Part shown: piece by piece, positions 47,881 through 56,541 of the stretch | Layout of the letters: each line of letters begins with the position of its first letter | Numbering within the stretch: the stretch's first letter is position 1 | Assembly: GCF_022557175.1 (NCBI RefSeq) | Contig: NZ_CP092915.1 | Location: 5,642,001 to 5,706,000 of the forward strand | DNA: 64,000 bases | Direction of reading: 5' to 3' | DNA from: Mycolicibacterium sp. YH-1 | Lineage (GTDB): Bacteria > Actinomycetota > Actinomycetes > Mycobacteriales > Mycobacteriaceae | Made by a program: the position numbers and the translations under genes | The notes under the pieces: generated by a model | What the model saw: the letters and a program-made list of their open reading frames with translations, nothing else | Told to the model about the DNA's origin: nothing | Database searches by the model: none

Positions 47881-49136
47881 GTCAGCGCCAGCCGTGCCGC
47901 GACGAGCCGCCGCGCATGTTCGAGATAGGCGTCGGCGACCACCGGCCAGGCCATTGTCGGTGCGAGCTCGCGTGCCTCCGAGGCCATGGAGCCCGCGACG
48001 CGCTGGTCGGTCAGTAGCCGGCGTAGCGCGTCCACCAGCGCCTCGGGGTCGTCGTGTCCGACGACGGTGCCCGCGCCGCTGCCGAGCAGCTCGACGGCGT
48101 GGGGGAAGGCGGTGGCGATGACCGGTCGACCGCTGGCGATGGAGTCCACCAGCACGCCGGAAGTGACCTGCTCCCTGGAGTCATACGGCAGGACCACGAC
48201 GTCGGCGGTCTGAATGAATGCGGTCAGCTCTGCGGGGTCGCGGTAGACGGCGTCGAAGTCGACCGAGTCGGCGACGCCGACACGCCGCGCCTTCTCGATG
48301 AGCGCCTCGCGGTACGCCTCACCCTGGGCGGCGAGCACCTTCGGGTGGGTCCGACCGGCGATCAGGTACCGCGGCGGGTTGGGGAGGTGCCGCAGGGCTC
48401 CCATCGCCTCGATCATCCGCTCGATGCCCTTGCCCGGACCCAACAGACCCCACGTCAGAATGGTCGGTCTGCCCGAGCGCTGCACGGCGGCAGTACTGGG
48501 CAGCGCCGCGCCGTGCGGGATGGTGACGACCTTGTCGCGGTCGACGGCATAGCCTGCGCACAGCCGAGCACGTGCGGCCTCCGACATCACAACCACCTGA
48601 TCGGCTAGCGCCACAACCTCTTCGAGGACCGAACGTTGGTGCGGTGTCGGATCTTTGAGCACCGTGTGGGCGATGACGATCGCCGGGATTCGCAGGCCCT
48701 TCATGACCTGAACCACTTCGTCTCCGTCAGGACCGCCGTACACGCCGTACTCGTGCTGAATGAGCGCGACGTCGCTCCTGTTCAGCAGCTCCGCGCTTTC
48801 TGCGACCGATGACGATGAGCCGTTGACGAGTTCACCGACGACGTTCGGGTGCGCGGAGTCCGAGCCGTCGGCGATGCGGACGACGCTGACAGCGGCGCCC
48901 TTGGCGGACAATCCGTCGGCCAGCGCCGCACTGAAGGTCGCTAGCCCGCAGGGCGTTGGCGGATGGGTGCTGAGAATCCCGAACCGCGGCATGTAGGCAA
49001 AGCTCTGCATCCCGAAGGGAGCAATCAAATGATGAACTGTCGTTGGAGCATTCAAGGTTATCCCGACTGGCGGTTGCCACCGGAGATTCCGGCGTGTGCG
49101 GCTGGTCGGGGGAATCAGCGTCGAAAGCTGACCCAT
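47877..49136 (-). CDS. Glycosyltransferase family 4, paralogue 2
   Basis: GT4 glycosyltransferase, 419 residues, paralogous to that at 42835-44094 (shared blocks: FFP-like FPHAVELLGSGAGTVVGHDD, RPTILTWGLLGPGKGIERMI, SREQVTSGVLVDSIASGRPV). The start at ATG 49136 is supported by comparison: from it the QPxVGITL motif begins at Val24 and total length is 419, as in paralogue 1; the shorter ATG 49010 would delete this part. Codons of that motif differ mainly at third positions, which supports it being coding in both. It leads the GT4-toroid-GH130 unit. Confidence 0.88.
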   Translation of the reverse strand: MGQLSTLIPPTSRTRRNLRWQPPVGITLNAPTTVHHLIAPFGMQSFAYMPRFGILSTHPPTPCGLATFSAALADGLSAKGAAVSVVRIADGSDSAHPNVVGELVNGSSSSVAESAELLNRSDVALIQHEYGVYGGPDGDEVVQVMKGLRIPAIVIAHTVLKDPTPHQRSVLEEVVALADQVVVMSEAARARLCAGYAVDRDKVVTIPHGAALPSTAAVQRSGRPTILTWGLLGPGKGIERMIEAMGALRHLPNPPRYLIAGRTHPKVLAAQGEAYREALIEKARRVGVADSVDFDAVYRDPAELTAFIQTADVVVLPYDSREQVTSGVLVDSIASGRPVIATAFPHAVELLGSGAGTVVGHDDPEALVDALRRLLTDQRVAGSMASEARELAPTMAWPVVADAYLEHARRLVAARLALT

Positions 49137-49262
49137 TCCAGACGAGCTGGGTTTACCACCACCACCGACGGTACACCTCATTGGGCCCGAAGGGTCCTGA
49201 AGGTGACCAACACGGCAATGCCGGCACGTCCGTCACCGAGCCGAAAACGTCAGTATCGGAGA

Positions 49263-50438
49263 TTAATCCTGCACCAGCACAGTCGATTCCGGCCTTGAGC
49301 GGTCGAGGCGACGCAGCCGATGGATGATGCGTTGCGGAACGGTCGGCGCAGCGCCGTCCGTCGACGTCCAGAACCCGTCGGGGAAGGCCAGCTCGTGGAT
49401 GACTCGCAGCGTCGAGAGGTACTGACGCGGTAGCGACCCGCTGGTGTAGGGGATGTCGTACTTCTCGCACAGCTGCCGGACCCGCGCGGCAACCTCCGCA
49501 AGGCGGTTGCTGGGCAGGTCGGGGAACAGATGGTGCTCGATCTGATAGCAGAGGCTGCCGGTCGAGAACGCCAGCAGCGGTCCTGCGTTGAAGTTCGCGG
49601 CACCCAGCATCTGGCGGAGATACCACTCGCCACGGGTCTCGTTGTCGAGCACCGCTGGATCGAACTTCTCGGCGCCCTCGGGAAAGTGCCCGCACAGGAT
49701 CACCACGTTGGTCCACACGTTGCGCAGGAGGTTGGCGGTCACGTTGGCGCCAAGGGTGCGACGCCAGCGCCGTCCGCTCAACGCCGGGAACAGCACGTAG
49801 TCCTTGGCTGTCTGCCGGCCGATCTTGCGGAGCAGCAGCTTGCGCTCGGCGGCCTTCTTGTCGGGCGTCTCGACGCGGTCACGCTCCGAGTAGAAGTCGT
49901 GCAGTGCGATGCCCCACTCGAAGGTGGCTGCCAGCAACAGGTTTCGCAACGGCTGGAACAGATTCTCGAGCTTCCACGGTTGGTCGCGGGTCACGCGGAT
50001 GACGCCGAAGCCGAGGTCGTCATCCACACCGACGATGTTGCTGTTCACGTGGTGGCGATAGTTGTGCGAGTACCGCCACTGAGAGGACGGGCCGACCATG
50101 TCCCACTCCCAGGTGGTGGAGTGGATCTCCGGGTCGTTCATCCAGTCCCACTGGCCGTGGCCGATGTTGTGACCGAGTTCCATGTTCTCGATGCACTTGG
50201 CGTAGGCCAGCGACAGCGTGCCGGTCCACCAACCGGTCCTCGACCGACTGCCGGCGATGAGCAACCGCGACGCCAGGTCGAGTGTCCGCTGGAAGGCGAT
50301 GGCGCGCCGGATGTAGGAGGCGTCGCGCTCACCGAGTGATTCCTCGATGTCGCGGCGGATGCCGTCCAGGTCCTGCCCGAGACCCTCGATGTCAGCCGCG
50401 CTCAGATGCGCGTACTCGGCGATGTCGGCGATGGCCAT
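49263..50438 (-). CDS. Acyl-CoA desaturase, DesA3-like
   Basis: Integral-membrane diiron desaturase of 391 residues, similar to M. tuberculosis DesA3 (stearoyl-CoA delta-9 desaturase). Histidine boxes: ELGHNIGHGQWDWMNDPEIH, SHNYRHH and CYQIEHHLFPDLP. ATG 50438 is chosen because it gives the DesA3-type N-terminus (MAIADIAEYAHLSAADIEGL) and has GAGGA upstream; a frame to 50588 adds 50 unlike residues. The electron donor (a Rv3230c-type oxidoreductase) is not next to it. The 126 bp to the GT4 start hold no other clear gene. Confidence 0.92.
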   Translation of the reverse strand: MAIADIAEYAHLSAADIEGLGQDLDGIRRDIEESLGERDASYIRRAIAFQRTLDLASRLLIAGSRSRTGWWTGTLSLAYAKCIENMELGHNIGHGQWDWMNDPEIHSTTWEWDMVGPSSQWRYSHNYRHHVNSNIVGVDDDLGFGVIRVTRDQPWKLENLFQPLRNLLLAATFEWGIALHDFYSERDRVETPDKKAAERKLLLRKIGRQTAKDYVLFPALSGRRWRRTLGANVTANLLRNVWTNVVILCGHFPEGAEKFDPAVLDNETRGEWYLRQMLGAANFNAGPLLAFSTGSLCYQIEHHLFPDLPSNRLAEVAARVRQLCEKYDIPYTSGSLPRQYLSTLRVIHELAFPDGFWTSTDGAAPTVPQRIIHRLRRLDRSRPESTVLVQD

Positions 50439-50641
50439 GTGCTGTCCTCGGTAGATCCAGGCGGGCGGATCTGGACCCTGGAGCCGACGTGTTGCCAACC
50501 AGTCGAGCGACGTGTCGGCAGCTCGTCGGAGCGTAGTTACCAGGCTAGTGATGTGACCGGCATGCGGCAACACGACCGATTGCGACATGTGGCGTCGGCC
50601 TGTGTTTCGTAAGGCTCACGAAATGTTCGGATTGCGTGATG

Positions 50642-52030
50642 TCATCGCGCCACGAGTGAGTTGAGCTCCATCCCGTCATCAGACAACTGAATCAGGGTGC
50701 TGTTGATCCGCCAAATACGAGCAAGCGAATCGGGCTTGGAAGGGATCGACCACACCTTTTCGCAGGAGATCCGATCCCTGGCCGTCGCAAGCAGACCTGC
50801 ATTGTGGTTGGTCACCTCGAAGACGAAGATCGACCCGTCCGTTCCGATGTAGTTCTGCATCGGGAAATCGCAAGCCGAACCCTCGTCGCCGGTCTTCAGG
50901 TCGTACTGCTGCCACATCGGAAATGACTGGCTCTTTGTGTCGTTGACCAACAATGTATTTCCAACAAGTTCACTTGCACCCCAGGGCGCGTCGAAGATCC
51001 GGCGGCCTTGAGGCGAGTACACCGCTTGCGACTTATCCTCGCCTTGCGAAATGATCGGCAGGTCGACCAGGTCGTCGGTCAGCGCACCCTCTACATTCTG
51101 GTCACCGACTCGTTTACCCGTCTCATCGAAGAAGCTGATACCCGATGGTCTGCCGTCGGGTGTATAGATCTCGGAGGCGAATCCACCTGGGTAGACGGCG
51201 GTTTTAGCAAGTTCAGAGCCGGCCTCTACCCCCGGCTTGATAACCACGCCGTCACTCACCGAGAAGACGGTTGTATCCAGCTTCCTAGGGTTCGTCCCGT
51301 ATTGCGCGGCGAGCGACTGAGATACCGGGCTGTACGCACCCGGTGGCGGTGTCTGCGCGCGGCCATCCCCCGGGACGAACCACGTCGTTTCGGCGCGGGG
51401 ACCGATTCCGTACACGCCTTGGTCATCGGTCTCCGCGACGGCATAGATGCCGACTTGTGCGACGGCGAGCGTCGCGGATCCCAGCCGGAGGTCGGTCGGC
51501 CCGGTATATATCACGGCACCGGATCTTCCGTCGATCACCCATGCGGTGTTCGACGGGAACTGGTCAATGCACAGGATGTCGGTGGGTCCGTTGAGAAAAC
51601 ACTGCGGCTGCCGCATTGTCACGCCGAGTGGAACCGCATCGAAGAGCCGCCTGCCATCTCTGGCGTCCACTCCGGCCAGCCACCACTGTCGCCCGTTGGA
51701 TGCAGCACTGCTGGCCAGCATGTAGACGTTGTCACCGAGACTCTTGACCCATGCGCGAGGCCCAGTGGGCACGTTGCTCACGACGATGCGGCTGTCATTG
51801 GCCTCGGGGAGTCCGAGGTCGAGAACGCTTGTGCGCCAACCGACGACAGGCTGCTCGCGCATCGATGACGACAGCACCGGTTCCGTTGGCGGCTGCCACG
51901 CCGCACGCGCGGAGTTCAGCTTGTGCCGCGGCCACCACATGAGGACGAGCGCAAGCACCACGGCCACAACGAGGACCAGCGCGCCGCCCGCGAGTAGCCA
52001 CCGACGAGGCCGGTGCGTGTGATTCGACAT
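50642..52030 (-). CDS. Membrane-anchored PQQ-like beta-propeller protein
   Basis: A 462-residue protein beginning MSNHTHRPRR, with one N-terminal membrane helix (WLLAGGALVLVVAVVLALVLMWW) and an outside domain of repeated WxxD/G-type blades (WWLAGVDARDGRRLFDA, AWVIDGRSGAVIYTG, WQQYDLKTGDEG), as in PQQ-like propellers. Function unknown. ATG 52030 is used; the longer frame to 52159 is incompatible with the neighbouring gene. It starts four bases after the small gene at 52035, suggesting an operon. Local GC and codon use are a little lower than in neighbours. Confidence 0.78.
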   Translation of the reverse strand: MSNHTHRPRRWLLAGGALVLVVAVVLALVLMWWPRHKLNSARAAWQPPTEPVLSSSMREQPVVGWRTSVLDLGLPEANDSRIVVSNVPTGPRAWVKSLGDNVYMLASSAASNGRQWWLAGVDARDGRRLFDAVPLGVTMRQPQCFLNGPTDILCIDQFPSNTAWVIDGRSGAVIYTGPTDLRLGSATLAVAQVGIYAVAETDDQGVYGIGPRAETTWFVPGDGRAQTPPPGAYSPVSQSLAAQYGTNPRKLDTTVFSVSDGVVIKPGVEAGSELAKTAVYPGGFASEIYTPDGRPSGISFFDETGKRVGDQNVEGALTDDLVDLPIISQGEDKSQAVYSPQGRRIFDAPWGASELVGNTLLVNDTKSQSFPMWQQYDLKTGDEGSACDFPMQNYIGTDGSIFVFEVTNHNAGLLATARDRISCEKVWSIPSKPDSLARIWRINSTLIQLSDDGMELNSLVAR

Positions 52031-52034
52031 TCGT

Positions 52035-52238
52035 CTACTCGGCCCGCAGCGGGTATCGAGCCACGAACAGCTCCGCCATGTGCGCGCTCGAGACGTTGGG
52101 TGCCGGCAGTCCGATCGCGTGTTGGAGGTAGCCACTGGTACCGGCCCGGTCGTGGCCAAGGCCGCGCATGAGTTCGGCCGCTTCCCCCAATAGGCTCAAC
52201 GAACGCACCCCCTTGTGCGTCCAGCATAAAACGACCAA
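52035..52238 (-). CDS. Small hypothetical protein
   Basis: A 67-residue reading frame (LSLLGEAAELMRGLGHDRAG, APNVSSAHMAELFVARYPLR) of unknown function, start uncertain (TTG 52238 or GTG 52205). The frame stays open further upstream without a start, so it may be the end of a decayed longer gene. It lies directly before the propeller gene. Confidence 0.45.
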   Translation of the reverse strand: MVVLCWTHKGVRSLSLLGEAAELMRGLGHDRAGTSGYLQHAIGLPAPNVSSAHMAELFVARYPLRAE

Positions 52239-52300
52239 CCCGCCGTCAACTGCACCAATCGCCGGACAGTCGTTGCCGGCCTTTGAGGGTGGTGAGGCGC

Positions 52301-54630
52301 CTACTTCTGCAGCGCGGTGCCCGCCGGCCCGAGATCGAGGAACACGGTCTCGCCGTTGGCGTCGTCGAGCCCGTCGTTGTCGGTGACGACGTACAGCTTC
52401 CCGTTGCCGGCGACGGCGAAGCCCTCCACCTTCTCCTGCGCGAAGCCGTTGGTGGCCTGCAGATCTGGCAGGAGGTCACGGGCGAGCTTCTTGGGCAACA
52501 CCTTCGGGGCCTGATCGGCGACGGTCAGGACGCCGTCCTCGGGAATCTCGACACGGTAGATGGCCTTGACGCGGGCGTCGGGTCCGTTGAGCTTGTCGCG
52601 TTCGAGCACCAGCAGCGCGCCGTCGTGAACGGCGATCTCGGACAACCCGATCCAGTCGCCCTCGACGGCGGTGCTGTCCAGCTGGTAGCCGAACCACACC
52701 CACTTGCCGTCGGCCGGGGTGTAGCGACCGATGCGGGCCATGCCCTTGGGGTCGGTCTTGAGTTCGCGCTGGAGCGCCACCCAGACGGTGTTGTGGTCTG
52801 CGGCCACCCCCTCCAGGCCCTGGCCACCCAGTCCGGCCGCGATCTCGGAGGGCAGCGAGACTCGGTTCTCAACGCTTCCGTCGGCGGCGACGAACACCAG
52901 TTGATTGTCGGGCCCCTTCTCGCCCTCGACGGCCAGCACAAACCCGCCGTCGGGGCGGGCGACACGCCCTCGACGTCGAGAGTGACGGGCTTGCCGTCCT
53001 CGGTGATCGGCAGCGCGGTGTCGATCACCGCCGGGGTCTGTGACACGTCGACGCCGAGGATCCGCGCCGGCCCGTACGCGCTGTCGGTGGAGGTGTAGAG
53101 CCGGTTCTCGTTGGCCGGGTCGGCGGACAGCGCGCCAAGGGCGCCCCAGCCGATCGGCGCGCCGTCGACGTCGCCGGACACGATGGACGGGAACGCGGGC
53201 TTGCCGCCGGCCGCCGCGTACTGGTCCCCGTAGCCGTACACGCTAACCGAGGCGCGCACCCCGTTGTCGGCCTCATCGGCCTCCGAGGAGACCACCAGCA
53301 GGTTGCGCGATGGGATCGGCAGGACACCCTCGGGGCCCGGCGTGGTCGGCAGGATCTGGCGAAACTGCGGCGCGGCGGGGTCGCTGACGTCGTAGACCGC
53401 GACGAAGTTGCTGCGCTCGGAGGCGATCAGTGCCGTTGGGCGACCGTCGATCTCGGTGATCGCGAGACCTTCGGGCTCCGGGCCCTTCGACTCGGCCCGG
53501 CTCTCGATGTGCAGACCGGTGCGCACGGTGAGCTGCTCGACGGTGTTGCCGGCGTCCCAGGCCACCTCCCCGGTGGTGGCGTCGAAGACGGTCCAGCCGC
53601 GGGTGCCGCCCTTCCAGTCACCCTCGTTGGCGGTGGCCAGGTGGTCGTCGCCGATCCAGCCGATCGCGTCGGGTTCGCGGGGCGTCTCGGGGATGGAGCC
53701 GGTCTGGTCGATCTTGCCGTCCTCGGCGGTGTCGATACCGGTGACGGAGGCGGTCCCGGCGCTGAAGATCTTCTGCACCGCGCCGGTCTTGCCGTCGATG
53801 ATGGCGATGCCGTTGTTCTCCTGCAGGCTCACCGCGACCTGGCCGCGGGAGTTGATGCTGACGTACTCGGGCTCCAGGTCCTCGGGGGTGTCCAGGCCCG
53901 CCTGGCGCGCGGCGTCGACGTCGAAGTCGACCTTGCGGCTCTGCCACGCGGCCGGGGCGCCGGCGAGGTCGACGAGTTGCACGAATCCCGTTGGGGGCTG
54001 GGGCAGGTCGCCCTCCTCCTTACCGGGCGGGGTGAACTCCTCGTCGCGCTGGTTCTCCATCGCGATCGCGGCGAACGTGCCGTCGGGGCTGATGGCGATC
54101 GAGTCGGGCTGACCGCCGAGGTCGATGCTGTGCACCCGAGTGCGATCACCGACGCGCACGACGTCGACGCGCCCCGACGGGTTGGCGAAGTCGCCGCCGG
54201 TGGTGTCGACGACCACCAGGACGAACTCGCCGATGGCGGCCACCGAGGTGGGCTGGTCATCGGCGTGACCGAGTTCCTTGAGCGAGAGCGTGCCCAGCCC
54301 AACGGGTTTGGCGGGATCGCGGACGTCGACGAAGCCGATCCGCTTGGCGGCGGCGTCGGTGTAGATGACGGTGTTGCCGTCGGGCGTCACGGTGGAGATC
54401 TCAGCGACGGTCTCCGCCTTGACGGGGTCCTCGGCGGGCTTGTTGAGATACACCGGGTAAGTGGCCTGCCGGTGGTAGCGCTCCGATGCCGGCAGGTTCC
54501 AGTCGATGGGCGAGGTGGCCTTTGGCGCCTCGGGCGGGGTCTCGGAGGTCTCCTCGGTGGTGGAGCAGGCCGCCAGCAGCAGTGCTGCGATGGTGGCCGC
54601 CGCCGCTCGACTCAGATGCGAGGTGGTCAC
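52301..54630 (-). pseudogene. Frameshifted choice-of-anchor-I/phytase-like lipoprotein
   Basis: Two consecutive frames add up to one lipoprotein of about 776 residues. GTG 54630 starts a signal with lipobox LAAC (Cys22), followed by a beta-propeller (ATYPVYLNKPAEDP; VDVRDPAKPVGLGTLSLKEL; FVAVYDVSDPAAPQFRQILP). After VTLDVEGV at about 52965 the frame shifts; the following reading frame continues with AVEGEKGPDNQLVFVAADGS and ends in an esterase-like-activity-of-phytase domain (GLDDANGETVFLDLGPAG). The total length (2330 nt) is not a multiple of three. One extra base or two missing bases near GTGTCGCCC would restore it: a true mutation or a sequencing error. Confidence 0.78.
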
Positions 54631-54740
54631 GAGTCCCCTATTCAGTTCGGCTGTGAAGTCGCAGTGAGCCTGTCGTGGGCAGGTGACACAGAGGGGGTGT
54701 GCGGGTGAACACTGGGCGATGGGGAGGTGTCCGGAGGTTG

Positions 54741-55913
54741 TCAGTCGTCCTCGTCGTCGTCCCAGTACACCGGGTTGTCGAGCACCTCCTGCTTGAACGC
54801 CGGCCCCAGCTCGTCGATCACCGCGAGCGTCTCTGCGGTGAGCTCCTCCCGAATGCCGCTCTGTGCGTGGGCGAACGGCACGAAGGCCCGTAGGAGTTCT
54901 GGAACCGCGAGCACACGCTCCCCCGCGACGTCCTCGCTGAAGGATGACGAGCCGAGGGCCTGCTCGACACGCGCCGTGCTCCACCGCACCGGGTCGCCCG
55001 ATCCGGTCTCCAGAAGCTCCAGCAGCAGCTCCCGATATTCGGGATCGCCGAACGGTACGCCCCACGGGGAGTCGACGAACTGGTTGAACAACTCCGACAA
55101 GCGAAGACCCCATACGGGTGATTGGTATGCCCGCCCGCCTTCGGGCAGGTGTGCAATGAGCCACTGCACCAGTGGCCGACAGCCCGGCCACGAGTCGGTG
55201 CCCGCCACAAACATCTGCTGGCCGAGTCCATATTGGATCCAAGCCCGAGCATCGGCGGGGCTCATCTCGACGAAGCTGGTGTCGGGATCTGTGTTCTGCT
55301 CTGCCGCAACGGAGATCACATGGTCAATCGAATCGGGCACGAAGAACGCGTCTTTGACCTCCGAGAACAGGAGGTGATTGATGTGCGCAACGCAGGTCAC
55401 CTCGTGACCGCTGGTGAACCTGGCGCCGATCAGCAGTTCGTCGGCGTCGCCCAGCACGTGTGTCATCCGCACCGCGCGGTAAACGTCGACCTGCGGCAGC
55501 TCGAAGATCCACTGTGGCGGGGCGCCGTGCCGCGCGGCGACCTCCGCTCGGCACCGCAGTGCCAGGTCCGTGTCGTCGACCAGCAGTTCGGCGAGCACCG
55601 CCAGCAGCACCGTCGTCTCCGGAATCGGGACGTCGACGAAGCCGGTGATGAGGTCATCGAGTCGGACGGGGTCCCCCTGCCGGCCAGACTTCACAAATGC
55701 CAGCGGGTCGGGCTTCGTGGCCTCGATCAGCAGGCTGACCATCCCGAGGAGATCGAGCGGATTCCCCGTGGCCAGTGCCTGGCGCACCTCCTCGACCAGC
55801 GGCGTTTCGTCAGGGTTTTCCTGGTCACGAGGGGTTTCCTGGTCGCGGGTCTGCATCCGCCGCACGTCGCGTCGCGCCTGCTTGGCTTTGCGTCGCCTGC
55901 GTCCGTCGTTCAT
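54741..55913 (-). CDS. Conserved hypothetical protein
   Basis: A 390-residue cytoplasmic protein of unknown function. After a basic N-terminus (MNDGRRRRKAKQARRDVRR) comes a helical region (LVEEVRQALATGNPLDLLGM, VSLLIEATKPDPLAF) and a C-terminal acidic tail (NPVYWDDDEDD). It has HEAT/helical composition without a signal or membrane segment. Start ATG 55913 was chosen rather than the upstream 56015 because the former lies before the coding-like part. It is divergent from mmpS, sharing a 180-bp promoter region that holds a palindrome. Confidence 0.7.
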   Translation of the reverse strand: MNDGRRRRKAKQARRDVRRMQTRDQETPRDQENPDETPLVEEVRQALATGNPLDLLGMVSLLIEATKPDPLAFVKSGRQGDPVRLDDLITGFVDVPIPETTVLLAVLAELLVDDTDLALRCRAEVAARHGAPPQWIFELPQVDVYRAVRMTHVLGDADELLIGARFTSGHEVTCVAHINHLLFSEVKDAFFVPDSIDHVISVAAEQNTDPDTSFVEMSPADARAWIQYGLGQQMFVAGTDSWPGCRPLVQWLIAHLPEGGRAYQSPVWGLRLSELFNQFVDSPWGVPFGDPEYRELLLELLETGSGDPVRWSTARVEQALGSSSFSEDVAGERVLAVPELLRAFVPFAHAQSGIREELTAETLAVIDELGPAFKQEVLDNPVYWDDDEDD

Positions 55914-56011
55914 GGCACCGACGCTACTTGCGGGCAAGGACACCGCCTTGCACTCGGTGCCGAAAAAAGCCGGGACGTGGCCATTGTTCAGCCCGGCGTC
56001 GTACCGTACCG

Positions 56012-56024
56012 TCAACTTAGTTGA
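56012..56024. promoter_or_regulatory. Palindrome in the mmpS promoter region
   Basis: TCAACT (56012-56017), T, AGTTGA (56019-56024). It lies 70 bp before the mmpS start and 99 bp before the divergent gene. It could be a MarR- or TetR-type operator, since mmpS/mmpL operons are often repressed this way. Confidence 0.45.
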
Positions 56025-56094
56025 TATGATTCCGTCCGCCGAAGCAGTACCTCACCACCGGTAAATCATGTCACCGCTCGTCGAAAGGCCACGA

Positions 56095-56541
56095 ATGCAG
56101 CGGTTTTCGCCCAGTCGCTTTCTGATGCGACGGTGGATGATTGTGGTGGCAGTGCTGGTGGTCGGTGTGGCTGGGTTCGCGGTGTATCGCCTCAACGGCA
56201 TCTTCGGCTCCCAGGACGTGGTGTCCACCCCTGACAACAGCGCCAACGACACCAAGCCGTTCAACCCGAAACGCGTGCTCATCGAGGTGTTCGGCGCCCC
56301 GGGGTCCACCGCCACCATCACCTACCTGGACATCTACGCCCAGCCCCAGCGCGCCGACGCCGTCGCACTGCCGTGGGCATACGACACCACCACGACCCAG
56401 CCGACCGTGTTCGTCAACGTTCAGGCCCAGGGCGACGGCGAAACGATCGGCTGCCGCATCACCATCGACGACGCCGTCAAGGACGAGAGATCGGTCAACG
56501 CCTTGAACCCCTTCACCTACTGCCTGGACAAGTCCGGATGA
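56095..56541 (+). CDS. MmpS family membrane protein
   Basis: MmpS protein of 148 residues, the periplasmic partner of an MmpL transporter. One N-terminal membrane helix (IVVAVLVVGVAGFAVYRL) is followed by a short beta-rich domain (VLIEVFGAPGSTATITYLDI, TIDDAVKDERSVNALNPFTY). ATG 56095 has AAAGG upstream; the ATG at 56068 adds nine residues. It overlaps mmpL (ATGA). By length and partner it is closest to MmpS4/5-type systems linked to siderophore or glycopeptidolipid export. Confidence 0.9.
   Translation: MQRFSPSRFLMRRWMIVVAVLVVGVAGFAVYRLNGIFGSQDVVSTPDNSANDTKPFNPKRVLIEVFGAPGSTATITYLDIYAQPQRADAVALPWAYDTTTTQPTVFVNVQAQGDGETIGCRITIDDAVKDERSVNALNPFTYCLDKSG

Noticed and set aside
49181..49200. DosR-like box (TTGGGCCCGAAGGGTCCTGA) upstream of GT4 paralogue 2
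   Set aside because: Only about 12 of 20 positions fit the DosR consensus and the central half-sites are wrong; not enough to call.
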